From Streptomyces sp. PKU-EA00015 (GTDB lineage: Bacteria; Actinomycetota; Actinomycetes; Streptomycetales; Streptomycetaceae), in contig NZ_JABZEE010000044.1 in NCBI RefSeq assembly GCF_013387495.1, forward strand, positions 1 through 64,000: 64,000 nt of DNA. Direction: 5' to 3'. The translations under genes were made by a program, and so were the position numbers. Below are positions 35,268 to 44,133 of the stretch, in pieces. The notes beneath the pieces were generated by a model that did no database searches, had not been told where the DNA came from, and saw only the letters and a program-made list of their open reading frames with translations. The first letter of the stretch is position 1; each line of letters opens with the position of its first letter.

Positions 35268-35924
35268 TCAATGCGGACCGCTCCAGTCGAAGGGGAAGTG
35301 CTTGCTCGACTTACCCGAGCGGTCCCAGGAGAAGCCGTACGCGTCGGCGCGGTCGGTCGTGGCCCGGCCCCAGGTGGCGACCTGGCCCGGACCCACCTCG
35401 GCACCGGGCGCGTTGTGCACCTGTACCCGTGCCCCGTCCGGGGTGGTCGGCCCGGTCAGCGCCTCGGCTCTTGCCGCTACCCGCCCGGGGATCTCCGCGC
35501 GCCATGCGCCCAGGTCCTCGTCGATCTCGACTCGGATGGGAGCGAACTCCATGCCCCGCATCTCGGGGCCGAACATCTCACCGAATTCTGCAGGCCATCC
35601 GCCCGCCTCACCGCCGAAGATGCTCTGGAGGGCGGCGCGCTGTTGGTCGTCGGCGCGCTCGTCGAAGAAGACCGCGGCGTACGCGTCGGTGTGCTCGCGG
35701 GCCCAGGCGTTGCCGACGAAGGAGCCGAGCATCAGCACGTTGAGATCGTCGAGCCGCACGTCGCCGAAGTTGCCTTCCCGGATGTGCCAGGCCAGCACGC
35801 CTTCGCAGTCGCCGTAGGTGGGGGGCTGTGCGAACGTGCAGGGGCACGGAATGGCGCACTTGCAGACATCGAACCAGTCGCCGGCCAGGTGCCACCGCGT
35901 ATCGCTAGCGATCTGCTCTGTCAT
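35268..35924 (-). CDS. DUF1326 domain protein
   Basis: The 218-residue protein is DUF1326: it begins with WHLAGDWFDVCKCAIPCPCT, with Cys21, 23, 27, 29 and 40 positioned for metal binding, and continues with VLAWHIREGNFGDVRLDDLN and PFDWSGPH at the end. Function is unknown, though the Cys cluster suggests metal contact. ATG 35924 follows GGGAGGGAAG. It lies downstream of the DUF2182 gene in the same orientation, and the two are often paired. Confidence 0.85.
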   Translation of the reverse strand: MTEQIASDTRWHLAGDWFDVCKCAIPCPCTFAQPPTYGDCEGVLAWHIREGNFGDVRLDDLNVLMLGSFVGNAWAREHTDAYAAVFFDERADDQQRAALQSIFGGEAGGWPAEFGEMFGPEMRGMEFAPIRVEIDEDLGAWRAEIPGRVAARAEALTGPTTPDGARVQVHNAPGAEVGPGQVATWGRATTDRADAYGFSWDRSGKSSKHFPFDWSGPH

Positions 35925-36051
35925 GTCGCTTCCCTCCCGTTGAGCCCATGGGGGCTCACTTGGAGTGGTGAGACCGCGCGCCGAGCCCGCTCCCGGGATA
36001 GCAAGCGGCCTCCTTTCCAGCGTGCGCCTCACCGGCCCAGGAAGCGAACGG

Positions 36052-36855
36052 CTACATCGACTCGGACATCTGAAGGCCGGGCAGCAGCCCGTCATGGAAC
36101 GGGGCGAGTGCGGCCAGGACCAGGAAGGCGATGCCGACCACCCAGGTGAGCCACGGCCCCCACCGCCACAGCTTCTCCAAGAAGATCAACGCCGCCAGCC
36201 CGGCCATGGCCGCCACGTTCATGACACCGAGCGGGAGAAGGACGATCATCAGGCCCGAGCAGCAGCCCACGCAGTAGAGCCCGTGGTGCGTGCCCACGCG
36301 CAGATCTCGGGCCCACGGCCGCCAGCGCGCGTACTGGATCAGGTGCGCCAGCGGGTTGCGGCAGTGGAGCAGGCACATCCGCTTCAGCGGCCCGCACTGA
36401 TACAGCCCCGCGAGCAGGAATGCAGCGGCGCCCAGCCAGCGGCCGACACCGGGATGGTCGTCCACCAGCCTCCCGGTCGCCGCCAGTGCCCCGTACGCGA
36501 AGAGACCGAATGCCGTCCAGGAGAGCAGGTAGCCTCCGGCGAACTGGGCGATGCGCGCAGCGCGCGCGACGCCGGCCGACTGCCGGCCGATCGCCCGCGC
36601 CCAGGCGATGGCCACCGGCGCCACCGACGGGAACATCATCGCCACCATCATGGTCACCCACAGCAGCAGGAACAGCGGCAGCGCCAGCCCCATCGTTCCC
36701 GGTTCCATGCCCATGTCTTGGGACTGGGCCACAGTGAGAACCCATGCCAGCCCGGCGAGGAGGACCATGAGGATCCACGCGGCAGCCAGATCACGCCGCG
36801 GCAGGAGGTTGCCGGACTGTGCCGGCTCGGGGGCCGTGATGCGGACGTGCAGCAT
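36052..36855 (-). CDS. DUF2182 integral membrane protein
   Basis: The 267-residue protein has about six membrane helices and the DUF2182 features: WVTMMVAMMFPSVAPVAIAW, YLLSWTAFGLFAYGALAA, YQCGPLKRMCLLHCRNP and a Cys-rich YCVGCCSGLM loop. DUF2182 is described as a predicted metal-binding membrane family. ATG 36855 follows GGAGGAG. It probably acts with the DUF1326 protein encoded downstream, 127 bp away. Confidence 0.85.
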   Translation of the reverse strand: MLHVRITAPEPAQSGNLLPRRDLAAAWILMVLLAGLAWVLTVAQSQDMGMEPGTMGLALPLFLLLWVTMMVAMMFPSVAPVAIAWARAIGRQSAGVARAARIAQFAGGYLLSWTAFGLFAYGALAATGRLVDDHPGVGRWLGAAAFLLAGLYQCGPLKRMCLLHCRNPLAHLIQYARWRPWARDLRVGTHHGLYCVGCCSGLMIVLLPLGVMNVAAMAGLAALIFLEKLWRWGPWLTWVVGIAFLVLAALAPFHDGLLPGLQMSESM

Positions 36856-37022
36856 GGCGCTCCTCCGAGAGTCCTGTCTCTGCTGCGACCGTGGGACGCT
36901 CACCACGGGAGACGGGCGGTATCAACGGCGGCTGGCCGGGCCCTGACGAGTCGGCCCCGTTCCTCCAGCAGAACACAGAAGCGGGGCGCTGGAGAAAGCA
37001 GGCCGTGGGTGGCCGTCAGCCG

Positions 37023-37765
37023 TCAGCGGTTCAGGGGCATAAAGCGCCGCAGCCGTAGGCTGTTGGAGACCACGAAGACCGAGGAGAACGCCATGGCGCA
37101 TCCGGCGATCATCGGGGTGAGCATGCCGAGGGCGGCCGAAGGCAGCGCGGCGACGTTGTAGGCGAAGGCCCAGAACAGGTTGGCACTGATGGTCCGCAGA
37201 GTCCTGCGGGCTGGCCGGATGGCATCGCCCGCGGCCCGCAGGTCGCTGCTCACCAGGGTGAGATCGGAGGCGGCGATCGCCGCGTCGGTGCCCGTGCCCA
37301 TGGCCAGGCCGATATCAGCCTGAGCCAGAGCAGCGGCGTCGTTCACACCATCACCGAGCACGGCCACCGCCCGGCCGCCCCGCTGGAGGTGCTGGATCTC
37401 AGCGACCTTGTCCCCCGGGTGCACCTCGGCAATGACCTCCGCGACGCCGACCTCGGCAGCCACCGCGCGGGCGACAGCGGAATTGTCACCGGTGAGCAGA
37501 ACCGGGGTGAGCCCCAGCTGCTTGAGATCGGCGACCGCCTGCGCGCTCGTCGGCTTCACCGTGTCCGCCACCTCGAGCGCGGCCCGTACGCGGCCTTTCC
37601 ATGCGGCGAAGACCCCGGTGCGCCCGCTGGCCTGGGCCGCGGCGAGGTGTCCGGGATGGGCAGCGACCACTGATCGCGCAACCACGACTCACGCCCGGCC
37701 AGCACGGTGAGACCGTCGAGGTGGTCGACCCAGACTTCTTCGTTCTGCGTCTTACTCGGCACCAG
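37023..37765 (-). pseudogene. Heavy-metal P-type ATPase C-terminal remnant
   Basis: VWVDHLDGLTVLAGRESWLR lies in one frame, and after a shift near 37660 the ATPase continues with PTSAQAVADLKQLGLTPVLL, TGDN, VAVLGDGVNDAAALAQADIG and LRTISANLFWAFAYNVAALP to the end. It represents the P-domain hinge and last two helices of a copper/heavy-metal P1B ATPase. The metal-binding, transmembrane CPx and DKTG phosphorylation regions are missing, so it is inactive. Confidence 0.85.
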
Positions 37766-38444
37766 ATGTGAGGGGCGCTGGATTGAATCCTTTGGTGATG
37801 AGCCGGACGGCAAGTGTCACTTCCCAGGTGAATACGGGGATCGCCATGACGGACCCCACCAGGGAGACCTGCTCGTAGAGCCCGAACATCACAGCGGTCG
37901 CCGAAGCGCCGATCAACGAGCCTCCTACAAGTCCCAGGACGGCGATGAACCGTGGCACGAGCCCCGAGCGGTACATCAACCACGCCAGAACCAGCGAGTT
38001 CGCCGCCAGGATGAAGTTGGGCCCGACAAGGAACGTCCAGTCATGGATCGCTACGAGCGTTTCGCCGGCCGTGACGAGAGACCCGGTATCGGCGCCCGGC
38101 GTTTGCGCGAAGTCTCTCCTCAGCGTCACGACCGACAGGACGCTGATGATGCCGACGACGATGACGGCGGCTTCAAGAAGGCGAGCGCAGACATAGCCCA
38201 GCGCGGCACCCTCGTTCTGCCTCTTGATGATCGGAAACAGTGTGACCCCGGTGCCGATGACGGCTGTCACGAGGACGATCTCGAACAGCGCCCCCAACAA
38301 CACCCGAGTGTCGGCGCCGGAGCCGACGACGTACTGGGCGCCGTCCAGAGCGGGGCCGTACAGCGCGAGCCCCCCGATCGCCGAGACCTCGGTGAGAAGG
38401 AAGAACACACCCGCGACAACAGCGGTCTTTCTTGTTGAGTCCAC
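37752..38444 (-). CDS. DUF4386 membrane protein
   Basis: The 230-residue protein has about six helices and the DUF4386 order (KTAVVAGVFFLLTEVSAIGG, LFEIVLVTAVIGTGVTLFPI, AARLLEAAVIVVGIIS-like, FILAANSLVLAWLMYRSGLV PRFIAVLG). GTG 38444 is chosen because GGAGGG lies 8 bp before it; ATG 38462 would place that site inside the gene. It overlaps the ATPase remnant slightly at its 3' end. Twin 15-bp palindromes upstream, facing a TetR gene, indicate TetR repression. Confidence 0.8.
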   Translation of the reverse strand: MDSTRKTAVVAGVFFLLTEVSAIGGLALYGPALDGAQYVVGSGADTRVLLGALFEIVLVTAVIGTGVTLFPIIKRQNEGAALGYVCARLLEAAVIVVGIISVLSVVTLRRDFAQTPGADTGSLVTAGETLVAIHDWTFLVGPNFILAANSLVLAWLMYRSGLVPRFIAVLGLVGGSLIGASATAVMFGLYEQVSLVGSVMAIPVFTWEVTLAVRLITKGFNPAPLTSGAE

Positions 38445-38467
38445 CTGGACCCTCCACCCCATGAATG

Positions 38468-38513
38468 GTGTACGGCGTACACCGGTGGCCCAGGGTAGGT
38501 GTACGCCGTACAC
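38468..38513. promoter_or_regulatory. Twin TetR operators
   Basis: GTGTACGGCGTACAC (38468-38482) and GTGTACGCCGTACAC (38499-38513) are near-perfect palindromes that are reverse complements of each other, with centres 31 bp apart (about three helical turns). They lie between the divergent DUF4386 and TetR genes, so the TetR protein probably represses both. Confidence 0.8.
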
Positions 38514-38566
38514 TCGTCAAGGTGGGAATCCGGTTCACGACGGATCAATCAGGGAGCTGATCGGAA

Positions 38567-39277
38567 ATGGCCCAGCAGACGGAGGCAGTGCGCCGGGCGC
38601 CTCTGAGCAGGGACCGAGTGCTGCGCGCCGCCGTCGCGCTTGCCGATGAAATCGGGATCGAAGCGCTCAGCATGCGAAAGCTCGCGCAGGAGCTGGGTGT
38701 GGTGCCGATGGCCCTCTACAAGCACGTCGCCAACAAAGACCAGCTCCTGGACGGCATGGTCGATGTCGTCGTCGGCGAGATCGACCCTCCGGCGCCGGGG
38801 TCCGACTGGAAGAGCGCGGTCCGACAGAGGATCCTCTCGGCGCGACGAGCTCTCCTGGCCCACTCCTGGGCGGCGCAAGTGGTGCAATCGCGAGCCCGCC
38901 CGACGCCGACCGTGCTCGCGTACATGGATTCGGTGATCGGAATGTTCCGGACCGGCGGCTTCTCCGTCGACCTGACGCACCATGTGATGCACGCCCTGGG
39001 CAGCCGGATGCTGGGGTTCACCCAGGAGCTGTTCGACGCCTCACCGAGCCTCGACCCGGAGGCGCAGGCGGTCGTGGTCCCTGCGGACGCCGGAAAGTTC
39101 CCCTACGTGACGGAGCTGGCCATGGCAGTCACCCACGACGAGGAATCCGTCGTGGGCCAAGGCTGTGATGATCAGTTCGAGTTCGAGTTCGCGCTGGACC
39201 TCCTCCTGGACGGATTCGAACGACTCCATCAGCAGGGGTGGACTTCCACCAACCCTTCGGGAGAGAAGACCGCCTGA
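38567..39277 (+). CDS. TetR-family repressor (TetR_C class)
   Basis: The 236-residue protein has a TetR HTH at about 15-62 (LRAAVALADEIGIEALSMRK, LGVVPMALYKHVANKDQLLD) and a long C-terminal ligand domain of the TetR_C type, consistent with class A-like membrane-transporter regulators. It is divergent from the DUF4386 gene with twin palindromic operators between them, so autoregulation and control of that gene are likely. Its ligand is unknown. ATG 38567 follows AGGGAG. Confidence 0.9.
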   Translation: MAQQTEAVRRAPLSRDRVLRAAVALADEIGIEALSMRKLAQELGVVPMALYKHVANKDQLLDGMVDVVVGEIDPPAPGSDWKSAVRQRILSARRALLAHSWAAQVVQSRARPTPTVLAYMDSVIGMFRTGGFSVDLTHHVMHALGSRMLGFTQELFDASPSLDPEAQAVVVPADAGKFPYVTELAMAVTHDEESVVGQGCDDQFEFEFALDLLLDGFERLHQQGWTSTNPSGEKTA

Positions 39278-39779
39278 AGCGGGCGGCAGCTAAGCGGGCG
39301 GGTGTACCGGTGCGGCCGACGGCGAACTCTGTGCCAGGAACAGGGGCTGCTCGGCGGCGCCGATGCGGGACAGCCGGGCGCGCTGCTCTCCGAGCCCCGG
39401 CAGCCGTCCCGGGCGCAGGACGTCCGGCCGGAGCTCTTCAGAGTGTGAGCGCTGCTCAACCAGGACCAGTTCGAGGGCGTTCAGCCCGCTCCCGACCGCG
39501 AATGGCTGCGCATCCTCATCGCCACCGTCCTCGTCGCCGGCGCCGTCAGTCCGCGCACGGCGCGCGTTGCCGCCGTCGGCGGCGGCCGTGATGACGGTGG
39601 GAAGGTCGAGGAGGAGAACCGGCAGCGTCCCACCTAGTCAGTGCAGAGCGACGTTCATCGGCCGTGTGCGTGTCGCGTGTCCGTGCCGGGCTCCTGCGGG
39701 GGTTTCGCGGCAGGATGGAGACAGGGCCAGGCGCCTGTGGCCGTCCAGGACCGTGTACGTGGCGAAAGGTGATCCGGCC
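39278..39779. other. Intergenic stretch with a coding-like patch
   Basis: The plus strand at about 39450-39637 reads LNQDQFEGVQPAPDREWLRI then LIATVLVAGAVSPRTARVAA to TAG with fair codon bias but no start, so it may be a remnant. I cannot name it. The end carries the leader of the Pit gene. Confidence 0.3.
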
Positions 39780-40778
39780 ATGGAGCTCACTCTGGTGGTG
39801 CTGATCATCATCGTGGGGCTGACGTTCGACTTCACCAACGGCTTCCACGACGCCGCGAACGCGATTGCCACCTCCATCTCCACCCGGGCCCTCACGCCCC
39901 GCATCGCCCTGGCCATGGCCGCCGTGATGAACTTCCTCGGCGCCTTCCTGGGCACCGAGGTCGCCAAGACCGTCGGCAGCGGCATCATCGGTGCACCTGA
40001 GGAACTGTCGGGCCTGCTGCTGGTGATGTGCGCGCTCATCGGCGCGATCGGCTGGAACATCTTCACCTGGTGGCGGGGGCTGCCGACCTCGTCGTCCCAC
40101 GCCCTGATCGGCGGACTGGTCGGTGCCGCCCTCGCCGCCTCCGCCACCGTGCACTGGACCGGCATTGTGGACAAGGTCCTGCTGCCCATGCTGCTGTCCC
40201 CGCTGGTCGGCGTGGCCCTCGGCTACACACTGCACACGATCATCCTGTGGGCGTTCCGCCGCTCTGCCCCGCGCCCCGTGACCCGCCGCTTCCGTATTGC
40301 GCAGACCGTGTCAGCCGCCGCTATGGGCCTCGGACACGGGCTGCAGGACGCACAGAAGACCATGGGCGTCATCGTCCTCGCGATGGTCACGGCGGGATGG
40401 CAGGACGACTTCTCCGTACCCCTTTGGGTGATCGCGGCCGTGGCCGCGGCGATGGCCGCCGGCACCTACAGCGGAGGGCGCCGCATCATCACCACCCTCG
40501 GCCGGCGCATCGTCCACCTCGACCCACCGCGCGGCTTCGCCGCCGAGACCGCTGCCACGGCCGTCCTCTACACCACCGCGTTCGTCTTCAAGGCCCCGAT
40601 CTCCACCACCCAGACGATCACCGCGGCCATCCTGGGCGCCGGCGCGACCCGGCGCATCAAGGCCGTGCGCTGGCAGGTGGCCCGTTCCATCGGCACCGCG
40701 TGGATCCTCACCTTCCCCGGAGCCGGGCTGCCCGCCGCCGCCCTCTACCTGATCCTGGACGCCATCACTGGCCTGTGA
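39780..40778 (+). CDS. pit: Inorganic phosphate transporter, PiT family
   Basis: The 332-residue protein is a low-affinity phosphate permease. The first PiT signature GFHDAANAIATSIS starts at residue 21, and the second repeat has GLGHGLQDAQKTMGVI in place of the usual GxNDAxK. About ten helices fit the family, including FTWWRGLPTSSSHALIGGLV and PISTTQTITAAILGAG. It would import phosphate with protons or cations. No DUF47 (PhoU-like) partner precedes it, which is unusual. The hypothetical gene 18 bp downstream is probably co-transcribed. Confidence 0.88.
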   Translation: MELTLVVLIIIVGLTFDFTNGFHDAANAIATSISTRALTPRIALAMAAVMNFLGAFLGTEVAKTVGSGIIGAPEELSGLLLVMCALIGAIGWNIFTWWRGLPTSSSHALIGGLVGAALAASATVHWTGIVDKVLLPMLLSPLVGVALGYTLHTIILWAFRRSAPRPVTRRFRIAQTVSAAAMGLGHGLQDAQKTMGVIVLAMVTAGWQDDFSVPLWVIAAVAAAMAAGTYSGGRRIITTLGRRIVHLDPPRGFAAETAATAVLYTTAFVFKAPISTTQTITAAILGAGATRRIKAVRWQVARSIGTAWILTFPGAGLPAAALYLILDAITGL

Positions 40779-40796
40779 CCTCAGCGGAGGCCCCCG

Positions 40797-41420
40797 ATGC
40801 CCACCACACCCACTCCCAAGTCAGGCAGGCCAGCACGCGCCGGACTCCCCGACGGCCTCCCCGTGCCAGGCCGCTTCACCCATCTGCACCCCGACGACGG
40901 CGCCTGCCTTATGGAGGCGGCCTCCCTGCTGGCCACCGGCTGCTTCACCGACCGACCGACCGGCACCCATCCGGTACTCGCCGCGCTCGCCCGTGCGGTC
41001 AACGATGCCGTCGACGACGCCACCCGCCACACCCTGTGGCCGCTGGCCGCCGATCTCGCCAACGCGCACCCCGCCGACCGCGCCTACGGTCCGCTGCTGG
41101 TGGGCACGGTCGTGGACGCCGCCCGCCGCGTGCGGCCCGACTCTCGGCGCCTGAAGTGCCGCAGCGCGGCCTGCCACGCCCGGGCCCACCGGCTCGCCCG
41201 AGCCCGTACCAGGACGACACCGGCCCGCATCGCCGACATGCTGTGGTGGCACGGCCCCGGCCACCACCACCTCGAACACGCCCTCCGCGTCCTGCTCACC
41301 GCCCCCGACGCCGACCAGCGCCTGTCCCGGCTCCTCCATCGGGCCGTGACGGAGGCCCGGGTCCGAACCACCAGGCAACAGGCACCGACCCACGCGGAAA
41401 CCACCTCGCAGCGCGGATGA
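40797..41420 (+). CDS. Hypothetical protein downstream of pit
   Basis: The 207-residue protein, soluble and Arg/Ala-rich, has a helical body (DGACLMEAASLLATGCFTDR, LARAVNDAVDDATRHTLWPL) and a motif RLKCRSAACHARAHRLARAR. It matches no named domain I know but looks like a genuine streptomycete gene. It starts with GGAGG 10 bp before ATG 40797 and lies 18 bp after pit, so it is in the same operon. Confidence 0.6.
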   Translation: MPTTPTPKSGRPARAGLPDGLPVPGRFTHLHPDDGACLMEAASLLATGCFTDRPTGTHPVLAALARAVNDAVDDATRHTLWPLAADLANAHPADRAYGPLLVGTVVDAARRVRPDSRRLKCRSAACHARAHRLARARTRTTPARIADMLWWHGPGHHHLEHALRVLLTAPDADQRLSRLLHRAVTEARVRTTRQQAPTHAETTSQRG

Positions 41421-41432
41421 GGGCCGGGGACA

Positions 41433-41612
41433 GTGACCGTGGCAGTCAGCCCGACCCCGCGGCCTCTGCCGTTGGACGCCAGCAGGTCGGGCGGCTTCGG
41501 CCGGCATCTGGTACAGGAGCTGTCGGTCGACGTGCGGGTCCAAATCCGCTCCGCTGGGAAGATGGTGATTGCGGTCCTGCCCTGTCCCACTGCTGTCAGT
41601 CCGCGGGGCTGA
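41433..41612 (+). CDS. Possible small protein (59 aa)
   Basis: GTG 41433 opens a frame VTVAVSPTPRPLPLDASRSG then GFGRHLVQELSVDVRVQIRS and VIAVLPCPTAVSPRG with a GGGG ribosome site. The middle faintly recalls the end of a histidine-kinase-like ATPase, but no family is certain. It could be a fragment. Confidence 0.3.
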   Translation: MTVAVSPTPRPLPLDASRSGGFGRHLVQELSVDVRVQIRSAGKMVIAVLPCPTAVSPRG

Positions 41613-42170
41613 GGAACGGGATCGGGGACTCTCGTAGTCCGCGTGGCGCTGTCGTCTTGCCAGAAGGAAGTCTCGGTCATGCCGGGGCTGATGCCTCGAC
41701 CGCGGCCACCGCGTGGCCGTCACGAGGGGCTCAGGAGTAGAAGTCCCTGGCGACGTTGAGCGGACCGACGCCCATCCCTGGCGCGCCCGTTGGCTGAGAT
41801 GGTTTCTCCCCGTCATGACGCGGAGCAGTACGCGACCTTGCCCGGGGGCTACTGGCAGGACACTCGCACGGTCAGCAGCCAGGCCAGCCGATCCTTGATC
41901 CGAGGAAGAGCGGGCACCTCAGCGAAGCAACGCCCCCAGGCGTGCGTATCTGGAGCGGTCACCCACCGCCATACCGCAGATCGGGACCCGCTCGTACGGC
42001 TCGCAGGTCGGCCTGTGGGCGGCGCCCACGCAAGAGAGGCTCGGCGCAGGCCCGCCCGAGCGGCCGGCTCCTTCACCATCAGCGTGGGGAAGGTGGAGTG
42101 CATCACCCCGTTCATCACAGACCGTGCGGCAGCGCTGGCGCCTCCACCGGCGAGATTCGTGCGGACCGTC
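41613..42170. other. Intergenic stretch
   Basis: No complete gene. Frames on both strands lack family features. A minus-strand patch near 41865-41945 (HAWGRCFAEVPALPRIKDRL) is unassigned. Confidence 0.25.
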
Positions 42171-42593
42171 CTATTCACGGGTGCTGTCTGCATCACGCGG
42201 CCAGATGGCGATGGCGATCAGAACGGCCGCCCACACGCCGAGCGGGGTCAGTGGCCAGAAGGACGTCAGGTCTCCCTTCTGTGCGCAGCTGGCGCCCCAG
42301 ATCCCGGACATGATCACTGCGCCGCCGAGCCAGTAGCGCCACTCGGCCAGCCACTCCTTGAGGTCCTTGAGGTCCTGCTCCGCCCTCGTCGGCACGGGTG
42401 CGGGCAGATCGGACGTGAGCACGGCAAGTTCATCGGCGGTACGCGCCCGCAGGGCGCGTTGAGAACGGGTCTCATGCTCGTGCGGGTCGATTCGTCCCTC
42501 GGCCAGCGCCGCTGCCAGCACGGCTAGCACGTCGTCGCGATCACGGTCCGAGACCCGCACGGCAGGCAGGGCGCTTTCGTATCGGTCATCCAT
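42171..42593 (-). CDS. DUF1707 membrane protein
   Basis: The 140-residue protein has the DUF1707 helix-turn-helix-like N-terminus (ALPAVRVSDRDRDDVLAVLA, EGRIDPHEHETRSQRALRAR, ELAVLTSDLP) followed by two transmembrane helices (YWLGGAVIMSGIWGA, LGVWAAVLIAIAIW). DUF1707 proteins are common actinobacterial membrane proteins of unknown function. ATG 42593 follows GGGGGAG. It is divergent from the TetR gene at 42670, and the 34-bp palindrome between them is probably the operator for both. Confidence 0.85.
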   Translation of the reverse strand: MDDRYESALPAVRVSDRDRDDVLAVLAAALAEGRIDPHEHETRSQRALRARTADELAVLTSDLPAPVPTRAEQDLKDLKEWLAEWRYWLGGAVIMSGIWGASCAQKGDLTSFWPLTPLGVWAAVLIAIAIWPRDADSTRE

Positions 42594-42624
42594 CACTCTC
42601 CCCCTTCGGCGCAAGGCGCCTGAG

Positions 42625-42658
42625 CCACCTATAGAATACGACCGTATTCTATAGGTGG
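42625..42658. promoter_or_regulatory. 34-bp TetR operator palindrome
   Basis: Perfect 16-bp arms CCACCTATAGAATACG and CGTATTCTATAGGTGG are separated by two bases. It lies midway between the DUF1707 and TetR starts, and its A/T-rich core (TATAGAATACG) could overlap both promoters. A strong candidate TetR binding site. Confidence 0.85.
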
Positions 42659-42669
42659 GAGCGTGATCC

Positions 42670-43266
42670 ATGCCCAGGACCGTCGACAGGGAGGAGCAGC
42701 GCCGGCAGATCGGTGCGGCCCTGCTCCAACTCGTCGCCGAACGCGGCCTCGAGGAGGTCAGCGTGCGCACCGTGGCCGCCGCCGCAGGCCGCTCTCCCGG
42801 CGCCGTGCAGAAGTACTTCCGCACCAAGGACGAGATGCTCGTCTTCGCCGCCGAGCTGGCCGGCGAACGCATCGAGCGCAGGATGGCCGACGTGAACACC
42901 GCACCGTCCCTGCGTCAGGCGCTGCTCGAACTGATCATGACCACGCTCCCCGTGGACGCCGAGCGACGCGCAGAGGCCACCGTGCAACTCGCCTTCGCGG
43001 TCCACGCGGCACACCATCCGCGCCTCGCCGCGATCCGGCGACAGGTCGACCAGGAGGTCCGCCAGGCGCTCGCCGCCTGGCTGGAGTCGGCCGGACACCA
43101 GGCCCACGCGGTCGCCATCGCCGACGCCGTCATCGCACTGTCCGACGGTCTGGCACTGCGCATGCTGTACGCCCCACAGGAGTGCGAGCACCTGCTCACC
43201 GTCCTCGACCAGGCGCTGGACGCCCTGATCCCGACCGATGGTGCGCGCTCCGTCACGTTGCCCTGA
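42670..43266 (+). CDS. TetR-family regulator
   Basis: The 198-residue protein has a TetR HTH at about 8-55 (IGAALLQLVAERGLEEVSVR, RSPGAVQKYFRTKDEMLVFA) and a C-terminal regulatory domain (AEATVQLAFAVHAAHHPRLA). It is divergent from the DUF1707 gene with a long perfect palindrome between them, so it is probably autorepressing and represses that gene. The ligand is unknown. ATG 42670 is the first in-frame start downstream of the operator. Confidence 0.9.
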   Translation: MPRTVDREEQRRQIGAALLQLVAERGLEEVSVRTVAAAAGRSPGAVQKYFRTKDEMLVFAAELAGERIERRMADVNTAPSLRQALLELIMTTLPVDAERRAEATVQLAFAVHAAHHPRLAAIRRQVDQEVRQALAAWLESAGHQAHAVAIADAVIALSDGLALRMLYAPQECEHLLTVLDQALDALIPTDGARSVTLP

Positions 43267-43617
43267 GGCCCCGTGAGTACCTGTCCTGTGCACGACAGCG
43301 TCCAGGCAGGCCGCGCCTTTCCCTCGATGCGCACGGCCACGCCGGGGTCTTCGCTCAGCCACTCGAGCAAGAGAGGACGCAGTTACTGTGCGCTGAATGG
43401 ACCGCGAGGCCGATGGAGTGAGAGTGCCGAGCCGTCCGCGGCGGCTGACGATATGCCGGTTCTCGTGGGGCAGTAGGGCCGACCCGGTGACAGCGAGGTG
43501 GGCCATGAGCCGCACGTGTCTCGGAACCGCGTCGGGCCTGCGGAGTGTACGTCGCCTAGGGGCCTTTGAGGCGCCGGTGGGCGGCAGGGAGAAAACGATG
43601 GGGAGCCGCCCCGGGGT
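43267..43617. other. Intergenic stretch
   Basis: No gene recognised on either strand. Confidence 0.3.
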
Positions 43618-44118
43618 TCAGTGAGGGACTGCAGCCTTGGCGGCCACGAGGGCGAGCCCCAGAAGGAGGTTGACGGCACCATTGGCGGCGACCAGGCGGC
43701 GAGGAGCGCCGGCTTTTACAACGGCTGCCGTGGACCATACGACCTGTTCGGCAATGGCGACGGCAAGCCCCAGCCAAGCGGTGCCGCCAGGGCTGAGCCC
43801 CAGAAGGGGACTCAGAGCCACGGCGGCGGCCGGCGGGAGTGCGGCTTCAGCGATCGGCGACTCCACGCGTGCTTCATGGCGGATCCGTTTCCACGACGGC
43901 GCGTGGCGGGCCACTCGCTCGCCGACGAGCCGGGCGTAGACGTGCGTCATCCAGAACACCAAACCTGTGGTGAGCAGCATGATCACAAGCTGAAGCCGGG
44001 GGAAGGAGCCCAGCGTTCCTGCTGTGGCGATAACGGAGGCCGCAAGGAGCGAGCCATAGACCGCCCCGGCATAGTTCCGCGAAGCTGCTTCCGCCGATTC
44101 CGGTTCATGACGTGTCAT
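43618..44118 (-). CDS. Four-helix membrane protein
   Basis: The 166-residue protein has about four hydrophobic segments (VYGSLLAASVIATAGTLGSF, LQLVIMLLTTGLVFWMTHVY, PAAAVALSPLLGLSPGGTAW, LLLGLALVAAKAAV) and belongs to a common streptomycete family of unknown function, starting MTRHEPESAEAASRNYAGAV. ATG 44118 is preferred on N-terminal similarity; an in-frame GTG at 44133 would add five residues. No clear ribosome site. Confidence 0.7.
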   Translation of the reverse strand: MTRHEPESAEAASRNYAGAVYGSLLAASVIATAGTLGSFPRLQLVIMLLTTGLVFWMTHVYARLVGERVARHAPSWKRIRHEARVESPIAEAALPPAAAVALSPLLGLSPGGTAWLGLAVAIAEQVVWSTAAVVKAGAPRRLVAANGAVNLLLGLALVAAKAAVPH

Positions 44119-44133
44119 CAGTTCAGCATGCAC

